23,212 nucleotides of DNA from Pelargonium cotyledonis (GCA_036897625.1 JAYMTA010000904.1:1-23212); one strand, 5' to 3'. Shown: positions 1-11,447, counted from the first letter of the stretch. Notes: generated by a model not told the origin, from the sequence alone. Made by a program: numbers and translations.

Positions 1-2053
1 ATATTTCACACATCATAGTAACTAGAGCTGTCAAATTCGATATGATCTCGTTGGACAAACAATCAATCCAATCAATTTATAAATCAACTAGAATTTGTCT
101 TGTAATAATACTAATAAGATTGGATAAAAAAAAATATGCTCTTTTTGCATGAGTAAGTTTTATAAAAAGAACGAATTTGTATTATCCAATCTGATTCGTA
201 ATTTTGCAGGACAAATTGATATGATCAGATCAGATCAAATCAGTATAAATTCAGATTGAATTATAGATGTCTACAAGATTGGATTCAAAGTGCAATTAAA
301 GTATAATTATTATTACGTGTGGAACATTTTATATTCGTATTTTGGGTTGTCAAAATAAATTTTAATTAATTAGCTGTTAATTATGTTATTATTATTTTAT
401 ATAAATACATGTCATTACTTTTGAATGAAAAAAACTAATTGAGAGTTAACTATATACTAAATGGTGTAGTATACTTTAATCACTTACCAAATTGAACAGT
501 AAACTTTTTTACGTACTAAAGTGAACAATTAAAACTTTCAAGTGTACCAATTTGACCTTTATCTCTATAGGTAAAAGAAAAGTCATATGGTATAGAGACC
601 CATAAGGTCTATAGATATAATTGTTGTATTTATTTGGTCCCTTTTTTTTTTTTCTTTTTTTAGGTTGTGTTACATTACATGTTTCTAAACTTAATAGTAA
701 TTTTTTTTTGTGAAATATTTACGATCCTACGCGGTTATTGTTTCAAGACATTATCAGTTACGAGAGTCGAATCACGACAATCCTTTAGTTGTATATTTAC
801 ATGTGTTAATATATTTATATTGATGCATCCGGTAATTATAATTATACTTCACATGGTTTTTGCTTTTAGACCAAAGTAGTTATAATGGTTGGATTGTAAT
901 AAATTATTTTTAGCGATTTTGGTAGTTTTTGTTTGATATTTTCATGTAAATTCATGCTATTACTATCTATATCGGTCTAATAGTTGCTTGATTTAATTTG
1001 ATTGATCAGAAAGTTGGCATGGTGTTGTTACATATTTATTTTATTTTATAAGAAATGGTGGGTTAAGCAATTTGTATATTTCACTTCAAAAATATTAGGT
1101 TTTCATGGAACTATTTGAACTAGTTATTTACATCATTTGGTATGTTGTAGTTAATTCTAGGTTTACATTTGTTTATGGTATTGTCTTTGCTAATTAACAA
1201 AAACTGATTTTTAAGATCTAAATTGGGAAAAGTGTATTATATGGTTGTATTTATACATCATTTTAAGTTGCTGAAACCCTAATTGGATTGTACAATCTAA
1301 ATTTATTATTACAATATATATATGTACTTATGTGTCTTTTTTTTCCTTTCCAAGTTAGCGTTAAAAAAATATTTGTTTCCTTACTCTTTAACGTTTGGAT
1401 CAATCCACGTATGTAACGATCGAGTATACATGTCAATAGTTGATTTGACTCTCACATTTGTGATTTTTTATAATTACTTTATGAAACGTGAATTGATTAG
1501 TGACATTACTTGACCGTAAAATTGTGGGTTTGAACCGTTAATATGTGTAGTAAAGTAGTAAGAAAGAGATGTGATGTTAGGACAATTAGGTAAGAGCGAC
1601 AATGACTATAGATAACATGCCAAATGATTGTCACATAACTAATGAAGAAGACTCAAGATCTAGCAATTGTGCACAACTAATTAATTGGCATGTATTTAGC
1701 ATTTAATTAAGTTCATTTTTATTGCTCTCTCATTTTGCATTCACTTGGATCTAAGGTAAGGTCGATGGAGTTGGATAAAACATGAGTTGTCATCCGACAA
1801 ACAATTTATGTTCGTGGGTATTTTTTACTTTTAACGTAGTTTGCGGGTCATGTTAAAATCTAAAATTTAGTGAAATGAGTTAAGAGAATAAGATGATTAA
1901 TTATTAACGTGTTGAGTTACACATAACATGTACATAATCTACTTATAAGCAAGTGGATAAGATGTGACACACTAATCTAGTTCAAATAAATATATTAAAA
2001 ATTACACAAGTCGATATATATATGTATATGAAAGAAGAGCAAAACACATATAT

Positions 2054-2119
2054 TAATTAAATATAAAAAGAAGGATACATGCACGTATAGTAATTAATAT
2101 AAAAAGAAGGATACATGCA
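2054..2119. repeat. Short tandem direct repeat, two copies of about 29 bp
   Basis: The sequence around AAAAAGAAGGATACATGCA occurs at 2054-2082 and again at 2091-2119, with one extra A in the first copy. An 8-base spacer separates them. This is a local duplication in non-coding DNA with no visible function. Confidence 0.8.
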
Positions 2120-2328
2120 GGATTGGAAAAGGAGATCCGATGATAATTATTTGCAAAAAAATTATTGTTTAATTGTTTACTTATTTTATTTTTATGAGTC
2201 AAAAGATGTGCAAAAGTGGATGCAATAACTTTTTTTTCCCATAATTTTTTGTTTATAAAATTTTTCCCAGAATTAAACCAATAATGAGAAGACAACAAAT
2301 ATACATCCAATTTGGATCCAGGTCATAG

Positions 2329-2411
<83 letters not shown>
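2329..2411. repeat. Compound microsatellite (GT)n(AT)n(AG)n
   Basis: A run of GT dinucleotides passes directly into about ten AT units and then into a long uninterrupted AG run ending before TAGCTC. It is about 80 bp long. Long pure runs like this usually vary in length between individuals. Confidence 0.95.
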
Positions 2412-2413
<2 letters not shown>

Positions 2414-2567
2414 CTCTATATTATAGAATTGAAGTGGTCTTGTGTTTGTCTTTTGATCACAATTATGAATTGAAGCTCGATATTAACATAAAACATAAAA
2501 GTAGTTATTACAAATAATATTATAACACACATATAATCTTTAAACAAAAAATTGTTACATCGACAAC

Positions 2568-2690
2568 TGGTAAGAGCTTGTTACAGTTTAACTTGAGATA
2601 TCGAGTTCGAGCTTTAAAGAATGCAATTGCGTTAAAACTTTGTAGAGAGTTTTGTCGTGTGTGTGGTCCTACCCGACTCAAATATTGAGG
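2568..2690 (+). mobile_element. Possible decayed tRNA-derived SINE
   Basis: TGGTAAGAGCTTG (about 2569-2581) looks like a pol III box A, and GAGTTCGAGCTTT (about 2602-2614) looks like a box B, at a spacing near that of tRNA genes. A GTGTGTGGTCCTACCCGACTC stretch follows, resembling SINE 3' parts. There is no poly(A) tail and I could not define target-site duplications. The call rests on the two boxes only. Confidence 0.35.
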
Positions 2691-4200
2691 AATAATATGA
2701 GTAAGATATGTTTTTAAAATGCTAAGAAACCTCTTGGTTAAAACAAACAAAAATTATGATAGTGTGCTTGATTATATAATTTATGATTCTTTAAATTGTG
2801 TTGCTTTATTAGTGGGCAAATAATGTTTGTAAGCTAAATAGGTTGTAAAGTGATAGTTGAAGGGTGTGTTCAGGTGTGCCTTAAGGTCTCCTTTTCTTTG
2901 AGCCACTCTAGGCTGTCTCAAAATTTTAATTGCAATATTTTCTACAAAAAAAGTTACTTAAATGAATAATTAAACCAACTTTACATTTTCACCAAAAAAA
3001 AAAAACAACTTTAATTTACAATAATTAGAATATATATTTTATATTTCATCACACACATGAAGAGGACAACAAACACTATCTTCCACATGCATTATTTCTC
3101 CTTTTCTCTTTTGCCTTTTTAATTTCATGTTATTGATTGATCTAAGTAATATATATAAATGTTTATCAAAAAAGTAATATATATAAATGTATCAATATTC
3201 ATAAAATAACATGCCATGTGATTCTTGCAAACATAATAACAACAAAACCCAAAATATGTTTTTTGGTACAAATATTTCGAATAAAATGTCTATATACAAT
3301 GATATTAAGTAAATAATGAAGATTTGATTTTATTGAAGAAAAGATATAATAGTTTTTGAAATATGGATTGAAATCACATAGCTAGTTACAAAATTTTACA
3401 TGTTTTTTTTTTAAACTCGCAAAATTTAACGTAATGATCATATACTTATAAAATTTTCTGCTAAGCCTCTAGACCATTCCATGTAAATCTATCTATGAAC
3501 TTGACATTTCAAATCTTTGGCAATATAAATTAGTTTAGGTGTGTAAAATTACAAAAATTTCTCAAAATTCTTGAGTGGTCAATTCTAACTACAAGTAAGA
3601 ATGGTGGATTGGTAATTTTGGAATTAGGGTTTAATCAAACTACTAACTATGAGACAATTGTTCCTTGCAACAAAATTAATATTTTTAGACCCATATTTTT
3701 AGTAGTTGAGATATAGGGTTGACGAAAAGTCACTCTATAGTTAAAGAAGAAAAAGCTAGACCAACATGAACATGATTGATTCATGGGTCTATTTCAATTT
3801 TCTCCAACCACACATCAAATTCTTGTCACAAAATTATTGCATTATCATTCATTTAAAAGTATGTTGACTTTTAGTCACTTACCATGCTCCTAAAATATGA
3901 ATATAATACTAATTTGAGGGATTAAAACACTTTTGATCACTTATACTGTCATTTCGATTCACATACATACGTAAAGTCTAAATGACAAAAAAGAAAGAGA
4001 CGGAGATATTGTATTATTATATATATAATTTACGATTTACATATACAAATTCAGATGACTTGAATACCTAATTAGAAAGAGAAAGAGAATAATCAAAATG
4101 TAGATGTGTTGCGTCATCTCTGTACTATATTAGTATATAAAAAAACACATGTAATCTTTTCTTAATATATATAATCTTTTCGATTTCTATGCAGATATAA

Positions 4201-5523
4201 GAAGGAAGAGTTGAATATTCTAGAGAGAGTGTGTGTATTTATGGCAAATAGTAGATCCAACCCACCACCCCTTATTATTGGGAAGCTGCAATACAAAATA
4301 GGGAACAACTTGCATGAAAACCCTAATTACCAATACCCATCAACCCTCTATTTTGACCATGACATGCATGCAAGCCCCTTACCACAAATTCTATACATAA
4401 AAAAATCTTATCAAATTCAATATACATCTACACACATGTGTATCATATGTTTTCAATTCTTACATTTATGTCAAGGTATTATGTTCTTACCAACCCTAAC
4501 TTTTGTAGCTATAAAGTGAAATTCATGTAAATTTGGTACACGTAAAACACGTGTATTCTCGTCAGAGTTGATAAATTGTGTTGTTACGCGATACAAGACA
4601 CGAACACAGTACAAATTTAATTAGTATTTTAAGTTTACACATTATATAATTGTGTTAATCTTGCCGTGTTCGTGTAGAGTCTCAAAAACACGCACACACG
4701 TTTAATTAATTAGTCGTATTATGCTACAAACGATACGCACTACAGCACAAGTATACACTATGATATTTTTAGACATTAGTCTTGACTCTTCTTAATTAAA
4801 ACATGAAATAGTTGTGGTTGTAGATGGGAATAAAAGAAATCATTTATACTTTACCAAACTTTAGAGTAAACAAAAACAATGCATAAATGTCTATTGTACT
4901 GTCCATTAATGACTTTTTTTACATATAGTAAATGCTAGTTTTGACATACAACCAATACTTTTATGGAAAATGCTAGTTTTGACATGCATCCAATACTTTT
5001 ATGGAATTAAATGTTTTATTATATAATTTTGTTTTTTTTTTCCCAATAATATGTTGTTTTCATGCCTAACATAATTTATAAATTGATTGTCCTTTTGGTG
5101 ACAATAAAAATAAGTATTGCATTTTTGTCTTTGGTAGTAACATTGTCGTGTATAGATTTTAAATTTTGGACTGAATCAACCGACATGTAAAGTCAGTGAG
5201 TCATTTATTTTATTTAAAATGACTAATCTAAACCAATCCCGAGCTTCTTTTGAGCCGAGTTGAAACCGGAATTGTCATGTCTAACCTAGCCGAAAAACTA
5301 AGTCAATTTGTTTGAAATGGGCAAATGAAAAGAAGATTGAAACAAGAATCTAAACACATGTCTTATTTCTATTGCATTGAATCTAATTGAATAAGTTATT
5401 ATATACAAATATTAACTATAGACACAAAAGTATCAAAAAAAAAAAAAAACTGTAGATACAATAAATCAATCACAAACTATATGAAAATGGTGTAGATTGC
5501 TCACTGAGCTCCATTTTATTCTC
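4201..5523. other. Intergenic DNA, decayed repeat with inverted motifs
   Basis: No supported gene. A 92-codon ATG-started frame from 4241 has no recognisable domain and lies in AT-rich DNA. Around 4530-4740 there are inverted short motifs (GACACGAACAC near 4597 and GTGTTCGTGTA near 4667). They resemble the cytosine- and guanine-rich GTGTCGTGT stretches of decayed plant MITEs, but ends cannot be placed. Confidence 0.5.
4931..5005. repeat. Tandem direct repeat, two 38-bp units
   Basis: AATGCTAGTTTTGACAT with the following CCAATACTTTTATGGA occurs at 4931-4968 and again at 4969-5005, differing at only a few positions. It is a young local duplication in non-coding DNA. Confidence 0.85.
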
Positions 5524-5707
5524 TGGAGCTGACAATTTGGACCCGACAATCAAACTTGACAGACATTTTTGTGGGTTTGGGTTGGACAAAACCACACATT
5601 CTGCACTAAAACCCGAACCCCAATCCAATATCCACATCCCAAGTCCCTGCGGGTCGGGTTAAGGTTAGGCCTTTTGAACCAATATCAAACTCGAATCGTC
5701 AACTCTA
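5524..5707. mobile_element. hAT-like MITE, 184 bp, directly behind the coiled-coil gene
   Basis: The left end reads TGGAGCTGACAATTTGGA and the right end, read on the minus strand, is TAGAGTTGACGATTCGAG, an imperfect terminal inverted repeat. The interior is rich in GGGTT and CCCGAC words, as in many plant hAT-type MITEs. It shares ends and length (about 180 bp) with the copies at 20368-20540 and 21272-21452. Flanking 8-mers (TTATTCTC and CACTGCAT) do not match, so the target-site duplication has decayed or the ends are slightly misplaced. It ends 14 bp from the stop codon of the neighbouring gene and so lies in its 3' UTR. Confidence 0.7.
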
Positions 5708-5721
5708 CACTGCATTTTCTC

Positions 5722-8700
5722 CTACCTCCTCAAATGTATCATCCCTTCACAAGCCAATGTCCCCTCAAGATCACCAATGATTCGAGCGATTCGGACTTCG
5801 AGACCTCTCTGGGCTTCCTGAAAGAGACTCCTGATGCCATCCCCGAATCGCTTCAGGTCAAAAGTTGCAGACTTGTCAAGCCCTTCATCTACAAACTCAG
5901 AAGCAATCTTGGTCTGAATTTCCATCATTTTCTGCCCCGTCGCAACTATGTATCTCTGCAGCTGAAACGTCTCCTCGAGGTAGTGCTCGAGGGTTCTCGT
6001 TTCACTCTTCGTTCTTGATGTTGTGATCACTTCTCCTTGATGTAAGTCTGGTTCATTTCCATGCTGAACAATTGTAAAGAACATCAACAATAGTTTCAGA
6101 GATAAGCTAACAAAACAAAGCCGGTTACTTGGAACCGACAATTTGGATCATGACCCATGACTTGACACGAACTTAAGTTGTTTTGGGTTCATGTTTATTG
6201 TTTCCGCATCAATTTACCCAACCCATCTAGTCAGTCGTGTCATGTAACCTATCTAGTGACCACTTTAAGGGTAAAATGGTAATTTTACAAAAGATGTGTC
6301 GTGTCACCCATGTAAAATAAATATGTCAAATACGCCGGGTCGAGTCAATTCAAATCTATCTATTTAAACGAGCCGTGTGATTTTAAAATCAAATATTTGT
6401 TTCATGTCAAATAGCTCGCAAATTGGTAGTGTTCGTGTCGTGTAACTCAACCCATTAAATAATTAGGTCGTGTCATATAAGGCTAATGAGAGTGCAGAGT
6501 AGGAACAAAGTCAGTGACTCGGTATTTTGTTTCACTTCAATTCTCAGTGTTCGAGTCACGAAAACAGTCTCTCTAGAGTCTAGACCCCACAGTGGTGGGA
6601 GCCTCGTGCATTGCTCTACTGATCAAAATGTAACAAATTTTGAGATCTCCGAACATTATAGGAACAGAACTTACCAATCGTTTGCAGAGATCATCTGTCT
6701 TCCCTTGGAGGGTTTGGTACCGGCCAACTTGCTTGTTGAGCAAAGACATCAGTAACACAAAACCCTGAACGCCAAATCTCCCGTTATCTTTGTTTTCCAC
6801 TTCCTCGCCAGTTTCTTGCTTCCCCGCCAACCTCTCCACCAGCAAAAGTTGCTGCTTCAGCCTCTTGATCTTGAAGGAAACTCCGAGGGCATTAAAGTCC
6901 ATCCTCCATGGAGACTTCTCTTTAGCAACGGGACTCGCAACTTCTTGGACAGGACTAAGGTTAGCAACATCATCGTTCTCTTCCTCAAACTCTTTTCCCG
7001 GAGATTGGACCGCCAAAACCACTTCTTCACAGTTATTTACACAATGCACCTCATCTTCCTTTTCTGTCTCACATTCTTGCTGCCTCTGTCCCGGTTTCTG
7101 CTTTATAATCTTAACTTCTGACCAAACCGGACATTTGTCTAACCATGGACCAGCGAGAGACGAGCTCATGTTGGTTTTGGAGCAATTCAGGAGCTTGACC
7201 TGATCTTTCAAGGAATTTAGTTCCTCGTCTCGCTCTGCTAGCAAGGCTTCCAATTTAGCGCAGTCGTGTCTGAGCTGTGACAAATCGTGGTTCAGCCGCT
7301 TTGTTTCCAATTCCATGCTCAGCAACTTCCAATGACAAGCTTCTACTTTCTCGTCTTTTAGTCTCATTTGTTCTGCAAAGGCATTGATTTCTTGGTGATG
7401 CCTTTGCTCAACTATCGTCGCATACTTATCGGCTTCCATTTGCACCCAACCTTCCACTCGGTTAGCGTCAGCTGTGGTCATTTAAAGGCAAATATGAGAG
7501 AAATGAAGAACAAATGAATATGATAAGAGACAAATCTAGTTTCTTATGGTTTTCGAGTTCCAACTGTTTAATAGATAAGGGAATCGTAAACTCACTCTCA
7601 CCAAATTGATCATTGGTTGTTGCCTCAGGCACGTAAACTTGTGATTCTTCTTTTCTGATTTCGGGATCATCATGCTCGCGACCAACATCAGTAGAATGTG
7701 ATCTTGAACTTGCATATCTAGCCAACAAGCTCCTAAACGAATGTCTCTCCCGCTTAGACTCGGACTCTGCCCTCAACTTTCCGGTTTCCACTTCAGCTTG
7801 TTTCTTCTTAGCCTTACACAACTTAACCTCCTTCAAAAGCAATTGCTTCTCCATTGCGTCCAATTTTGATTTCCTCACCATTGCTGATAAAATCTTGTCC
7901 TTTTGTTCCGTTTCACTGAGCATTTTCACCATCTCGCAAGATAGTCGTTGCACCATCAACATTGACTCCTCTTTTTGTTTGGAAACCAAACTGACCTCTT
8001 CTTTTGCAGCCTCAACCTGTTTGAGTGCTCGGCCCATGTCTGATTCAAGCTGACGGTGATTTGAAACCAGCTCAATGAAGGCGGTTTTGTGCTTCCCAAT
8101 CTCCATGGAATGCTCTTGAGCAACATGCTTTGCAGCTTCTCTCAATTCTTCTACCACATTTTTTGCCTCTCTTAGCTTCGCTTCCAACTTGCTCCTCTTT
8201 TGTTCCTCTTCGGCCAATATTTTATCCTTGGACTGCACAAGAAGCTCCGTTTCTTTCACTTTCTCGTTCAAACCCGAAATAGCCTCACTCCTCTTTTTCT
8301 CAAAAACTCTCAGTTCGTTTATTAGAGCGCCAATTTTCTGCCGGAGCTTCCTCCTCTCGTTGAACCAGCTTTGCTCTTGCCCAGCGAAGATGCCAACAAC
8401 TTTCTCATTGGCTTTCGCGTCTTCTTGTCTCATTTTCTTCAACTCTTCAATCTCTCTCTCCGCAGCCTCGAGCTTGAGGAGAAGCTCGTTGTTTCTCCCA
8501 TTGGCTCCTTCGCTCTGAATTCTCCATACGAGCAATCCCAAGAGATGTGCACTTCCTTGAAGCATTTTTTCGCAAACTCGAGACCATCTCTCGTCTTGCA
8601 TATCAGAACCCGACAAGAGCTGGAGAACAAAGAAAGCGCAAGAAGCACCAAAATAGATTGGATACAAACTCTCGGTGCTCTTCTCTGTGTATGATGAGTC

Positions 8701-10098
8701 CAATTCCAACAACCACTTCTCATCCATCACTCGAATAATGAGCTTATTATTCACCTATCAAGAACACCAAAAGATAAATCACAATTTCTTAAGAACTCAA
8801 CTTTAGAAAACGAAAATCGAAGAATGACCTTTCAACAACACATAAAGCATTGGAAAAAGCTCATTCAAAGTCCTAACTGAACAAAACCATGATAGTGCGA
8901 AATTCCATATAACTAAGGCCTAACAAGTTTAGAAATTACCGAAAACTAAAGACTGAAGTGCTCTTCGGGATAGAAACAAACACCTTAGCGATCCCAATAC
9001 CACTTATCGCCCATCACTCGAAGAATGAGCTTATTATTCGTCTCTAGAACACCAAAATTTCACAAGTTATAAGAACTTAACTCAAAAAACGAGGATCAAA
9101 GTACAAGCTTTTCAACATGTAAAGCATTGCATAAACTATAAAAAAACTAACCAAACCAAACCACGAAAGTTCGAAATTCCAAAAATCCAAGGCCAACCCA
9201 ATTCAGAAAGTGCTGACAACTTTAACACACAAACGATCCCAATACCATTTGGGAGTTAAAGCTTTCAAAAGGAACTAGAGCTCAGTATTTTTGCAAGATC
9301 CCTGCCAAAAACCTGTTGAACCCAACCCAGTACATGTGATTTGGAAGCTTGATTGACTGTTACAGCTAGGTTTTGCTATGAAACTGCAAAATTAGTTAAA
9401 AAGAGGTCTATTCACAATCACAACACACATTTTGTTCCCTGGTTTTCAGTGAGGAGCAGAGCCAAACATCCCCAACTTGGGATTTGTATAAAATTTTCTC
9501 TGCTTCCAAACACATCTTTTTCTCCTCCAAAACTGTTATGGGAAGCAAAAGCACCAGAGTCCCACAAACCAATGAGAAACATACATCTCCAATACTAAAA
9601 TCCAATAAAATAAAATAAAAATACTGTTCACTTCCAACCTATAAAATTCTCCCAGAAAATCATGAAAGCTAAGAAAAAAAAAAGGTTTTTGTTTTCCCCC
9701 CTTTCACAATCTTCTTCCACCAACCTCTGCTAAATTATATCAATAAAAAATAACCCACAAAAGGATCAAGGACATGCTCTTGACCTCATCACCCAATCAA
9801 TTGCAGGCTAAGAAAAAAAGGCAACAAGAACCCAACAACCTTTTCAAAATTCAGTAGCTACCCAGAATCCCAAAACCAGAAAACAGCACCAAAAGATTCA
9901 TAAAATGGATCAAAACCAGAAATCTGGACCTTGCCCACTACTCAGAAACTATAAATACATAAATGCATAAGTAAAGGAATGATTTTTATGTACCTGTAGA
10001 TGAGTGAATTGTAAGGAACATTGATGATGACGGAGCCTCCAAAAGCTCCAGGTCCTCATGGGACCAGAAATGGGAGCTATTGGCTCCTTCTTAGTCAT
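5722..10098 (-). CDS. Plant long coiled-coil protein, four coding exons, about 798 aa
   Basis: Minus-strand exons are 10098-9994, 8754-7602, 7471-6675 and 6063-5722, all with GT-AG borders and matching phases (0, 1, 0). The ATG at 10098 follows an in-frame TAA and opens a 35-residue exon ending in THLQ, whose donor CAG|GTACAT joins TAG|GTGAAT in frame. A shorter protein could start at the ATG at 8727 (MDEKW). Residues about 66-84 (YPIYFGASCAFFVLQLLSG) and 106-115 are hydrophobic, so a membrane anchor is possible. Heptad-like Lys/Glu/Leu-rich coiled coil runs from about 125 to 400 and again around 440-530. The C-terminal segment with FQLQRYIVATGQKMMEI and VRIARIIGDLEGTLA looks like the most conserved part. 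From memory, plant relatives carry labels such as myosin-heavy-chain-like or USO1-like, which only reflect the coiled coil, and I know of no settled function. An alternative exon 2 donor at 7596 would add two codons in frame. Confidence 0.85.
6130..6485. mobile_element. MITE-like remnant in intron 3 of the coiled-coil gene
   Basis: It starts with TGGAACCGACAATTTGGA, matching the terminal repeat of the MITE family seen at 5524 and 21272. The interior has many GTGTCGTGT, CAACCCAT and GGGTCGAGT words typical of decayed plant hAT-type MITEs. No matching right end was found, so 6485 is only where this composition stops. It lies about 65 bp upstream of the last intron's 3' splice site (in minus-strand sense), close to the branch-point region. 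Confidence 0.5.
6549..6620 (+). mobile_element. Au-like SINE 3' remnant in intron 3 of the coiled-coil gene
   Basis: GTTCGAGTCAC (box B-like, 6549-6559) is followed by GAAAACAGTCTCTCT, AGACCCCACAGTGG and GGGAGCCTCGTGCA. From memory this order matches the 3' half of plant Au SINEs. Box A and the 5' half are not recognisable, and there is no clear tail or target-site duplication. It is inserted antisense to the host gene. Confidence 0.6.
8700..9247. repeat. Decayed tandem duplication of the exon 2 start in intron 1
   Basis: Copy A (about 8700-8985) spans the first codons of exon 2, its 3' splice site and adjoining intron. Copy B (about 8990-9230) repeats the same order: CATCACTCGAA-AATGAGCTTATTATTC, then AGAACACCAAAA, AAGAACT-AACT, TTTCAACA, TAAAGCATTG and CGAAATTCCA. 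A third fragment with GATCCCAATACCA begins near 9235. Copy B reads M-G-D-K-W-Y-W-D-R-stop (9014-8985, minus strand), aligned with the gene's M-D-E-K-W-L-L-E-L-D, so its coding potential is lost after nine codons. Confidence 0.8.
8755..9993 (-). other. Intron 1 of the coiled-coil gene (1239 bp)
   Basis: Donor CAG|GTACAT at 9993 and acceptor TTGATAG at 8755. Apart from the duplication of the exon 2 start (8990-9247), I see only AT-rich intron sequence with short open frames and no domain. The intron separates the 35-codon first coding exon from the rest. Confidence 0.75.
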
Positions 10099-10144
10099 TT
10101 AGTTGCTCTGTAAAGAAGCAAATAGGACTGTGCATTCGGTCCAG

Positions 10145-10160
10145 GCCGGTTCGGACCGGC
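10145..10160 (-). promoter_or_regulatory. GC-rich 6-bp hairpin in the probable 5' leader
   Basis: GCCGGT-TCGG-ACCGGC is a perfect 6-bp inverted repeat with a 4-base loop in otherwise AT-rich DNA, 47 bp upstream of the coiled-coil gene's ATG. If transcription starts just below the TATA-like box, this hairpin lies in or just before the leader. It may equally be decayed transposon DNA (a GGTTCGG-type repeat). Function is inference. Confidence 0.4.
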
Positions 10161-10196
10161 TTGTTACCAGACCGCATTCTGCAATATTAAACCGGG

Positions 10197-10208
10197 TTTT
10201 ATAAATAG
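10197..10208 (-). promoter_or_regulatory. TATA-like box of the coiled-coil gene
   Basis: On the minus strand this reads CTATTTATAAAA, a good plant TATA match, about 100 bp upstream of the ATG at 10098. That would give a leader of roughly 70 bases. Position and sequence are observed; use is inferred. Confidence 0.55.
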
Positions 10209-11212
10209 GGGCAAGTGTTCCATTTTGATCATAAATTATTTGTATTGTTTAGAATTGGTAATTCGAATAATGTTTTATTTTCTCTTCTATAGTAACATTT
10301 TTTCCTGTGATAAATAAACATAATAATTGAAACTTGAATCTGACACCTCAAGAGAAATAAACGACTTAAGTTACTTGTCCCGATGATGAATTCATAGTTA
10401 CATATATTTCTTGGCTAAAAAGTCACTGAAACTTTTGAATCCATGTGAATTGAGAATTGTTTGCTTTAAAAGCAAATAATTGAGAAAAAGGGGGAACAAT
10501 TTTTAGACAAAATGTGGTTTATGTAGGACCTATAGATTATGGATTTTTCTCAACAATTGACAAATCATAGCATCTCAAATTAGGATTTTTTTTAGTTAAA
10601 GTGAATAAAAGCTAAAGTAACATCATTGTCACACAAAGGTTGGGGAGTTTAAAGTTTATATTTTGAATACCATATCATATTTTGTATAGTAATAGATGAA
10701 AAGTTAACGTGAATGTGAGTTGAACCAAAAAAAATAATAAAAAGTTCAATAATGTTCACATATTTGAATCTACTTTGTCGGTTCTACTAAAAATTAACAC
10801 TCAAAAATAGAATTTGAAATAATTTGTAATACCCTAGGACATGTGACAATGATGTTCAACCAATTATTCATTTGTTTAATTTTTATTGTTCTACAAAGTT
10901 TAATAATTAAACTAATGTATGGGCATCACAACATATATATTTATTCTTAACAACAACATGTTAGGTGTGGCCCATAAGAACCATATTCAGAATCTCAAGA
11001 AAAAAAAATAAAAAAATAATAATAAAGAAAAGTTGCATTTGTGATAAATAAGAAAATCAGAACGCTTAATTTTATTTTCTACATATGAATCGAAAAGACT
11101 AAAACCGAACCCGAATACAAATAGTGTGAGTTGTGAATTGCGGGTGGGTCAGGTAGTAGTTAAAATCTTTTCGATGACTGTTTTCGTTTCATTTTAGATA
11201 AATGTAACATAA
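10209..11212. other. Intergenic region between divergent genes
   Basis: About 1 kb of AT-rich DNA between the coiled-coil gene (leftward) and TAP46 (rightward). I see no open frame with a recognisable product. Short stretches such as AAAACCGAACCCGAATAC near 11100 look like decayed transposon DNA. The TAP46 control motifs begin at 11213. Confidence 0.6.
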
Positions 11213-11352
11213 TGGGCCTAAGAGAGCCCATGGGCCGATATTTAAATTAGCAACCATCAAAATCACATGGGCCTGTACACGTGGCACTCAGGCAGAGAAT
11301 CTGGACTCTTCTGGAGGAAGTTGGGTCCCACTCCCTTTTAGGCTTACGTGGC
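11213..11352 (+). promoter_or_regulatory. TAP46 promoter: site II cluster and ABRE/G-box motifs
   Basis: TGGGCC/T site II motifs occur at 11213-11218, 11231-11236 (inside the palindrome GCCCATGGGC, 11226-11235) and 11268-11273. A G-box CACGTG followed by GC lies at 11278-11283, and a second ACGTGGC core lies at 11346-11352. Site II elements are known TCP-protein targets in growth-related plant genes. ACGTGGC is the core of abscisic-acid response elements. Together they suggest coupling of growth and ABA control, which fits what is known of TAP46, but binding is not shown here. Confidence 0.65.
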
Positions 11353-11435
11353 AAAATCTAAGCGACATTCTGGTGCACGTTAACAGACTGAATCAGTCCA
11401 TGACTAACATACACAGTTGGTGCACAATCCTTTCC

Positions 11436-11447
11436 TATTTATAAAAG
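11436..11447 (+). promoter_or_regulatory. TATA box of TAP46
   Basis: TATTTATAAAAG lies about 140 bp upstream of the ATG at 11585, so transcription probably starts near 11470. A telo-box, AAACCCTAAA (11483-11492), follows just inside the expected leader; this motif is common in leaders of translation- and growth-related plant genes, often together with site II motifs. Confidence 0.7.

Larger units (their letters stand above)
1..4200. other. AT-rich intergenic DNA without a recognisable gene
   Basis: All open frames here are short, low-complexity and of AT-rich composition. None shows a domain or a plausible exon chain. The first bases (from 23) read TAGAGCTGTCAAATTCG, which resembles the terminal repeat of the MITE family found elsewhere in the window, but I found no partner end. 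Around 1780-1990 and 430-560 there are stretches that look like decayed transposon DNA, without ends I can define. Small repeats and a microsatellite are listed separately. Confidence 0.6.

Noticed and set aside
23..360. Complete hAT-like MITE at the left edge
   Set aside because: Only a TAGAGCTGTCAAATTCG-like end is seen; no matching inverted end could be found, so it is mentioned only as a possible remnant.
667..879. A 70-codon hydrophobic frame
   Set aside because: It has Phe/Ile-rich composition typical of translated AT-rich DNA and no ATG-linked gene structure or homology that I recognise.
4200..4420. A microRNA precursor
   Set aside because: No known microRNA sequence and no convincing long hairpin could be recognised by eye.
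4241..4519. A 92-codon ATG-started frame reading MANSRSNPPPLIIGKLQYK at its start
   Set aside because: It has no recognisable domain, no splice partners and AT-rich codon use like the surrounding non-coding DNA. A conserved peptide in relatives would revive it.
6790..7203. Plus-strand frames opposite exon 3 of the coiled-coil gene
   Set aside because: Ser/Leu-rich antisense shadow of a Glu/Lys-rich coiled-coil frame; no domain of its own.
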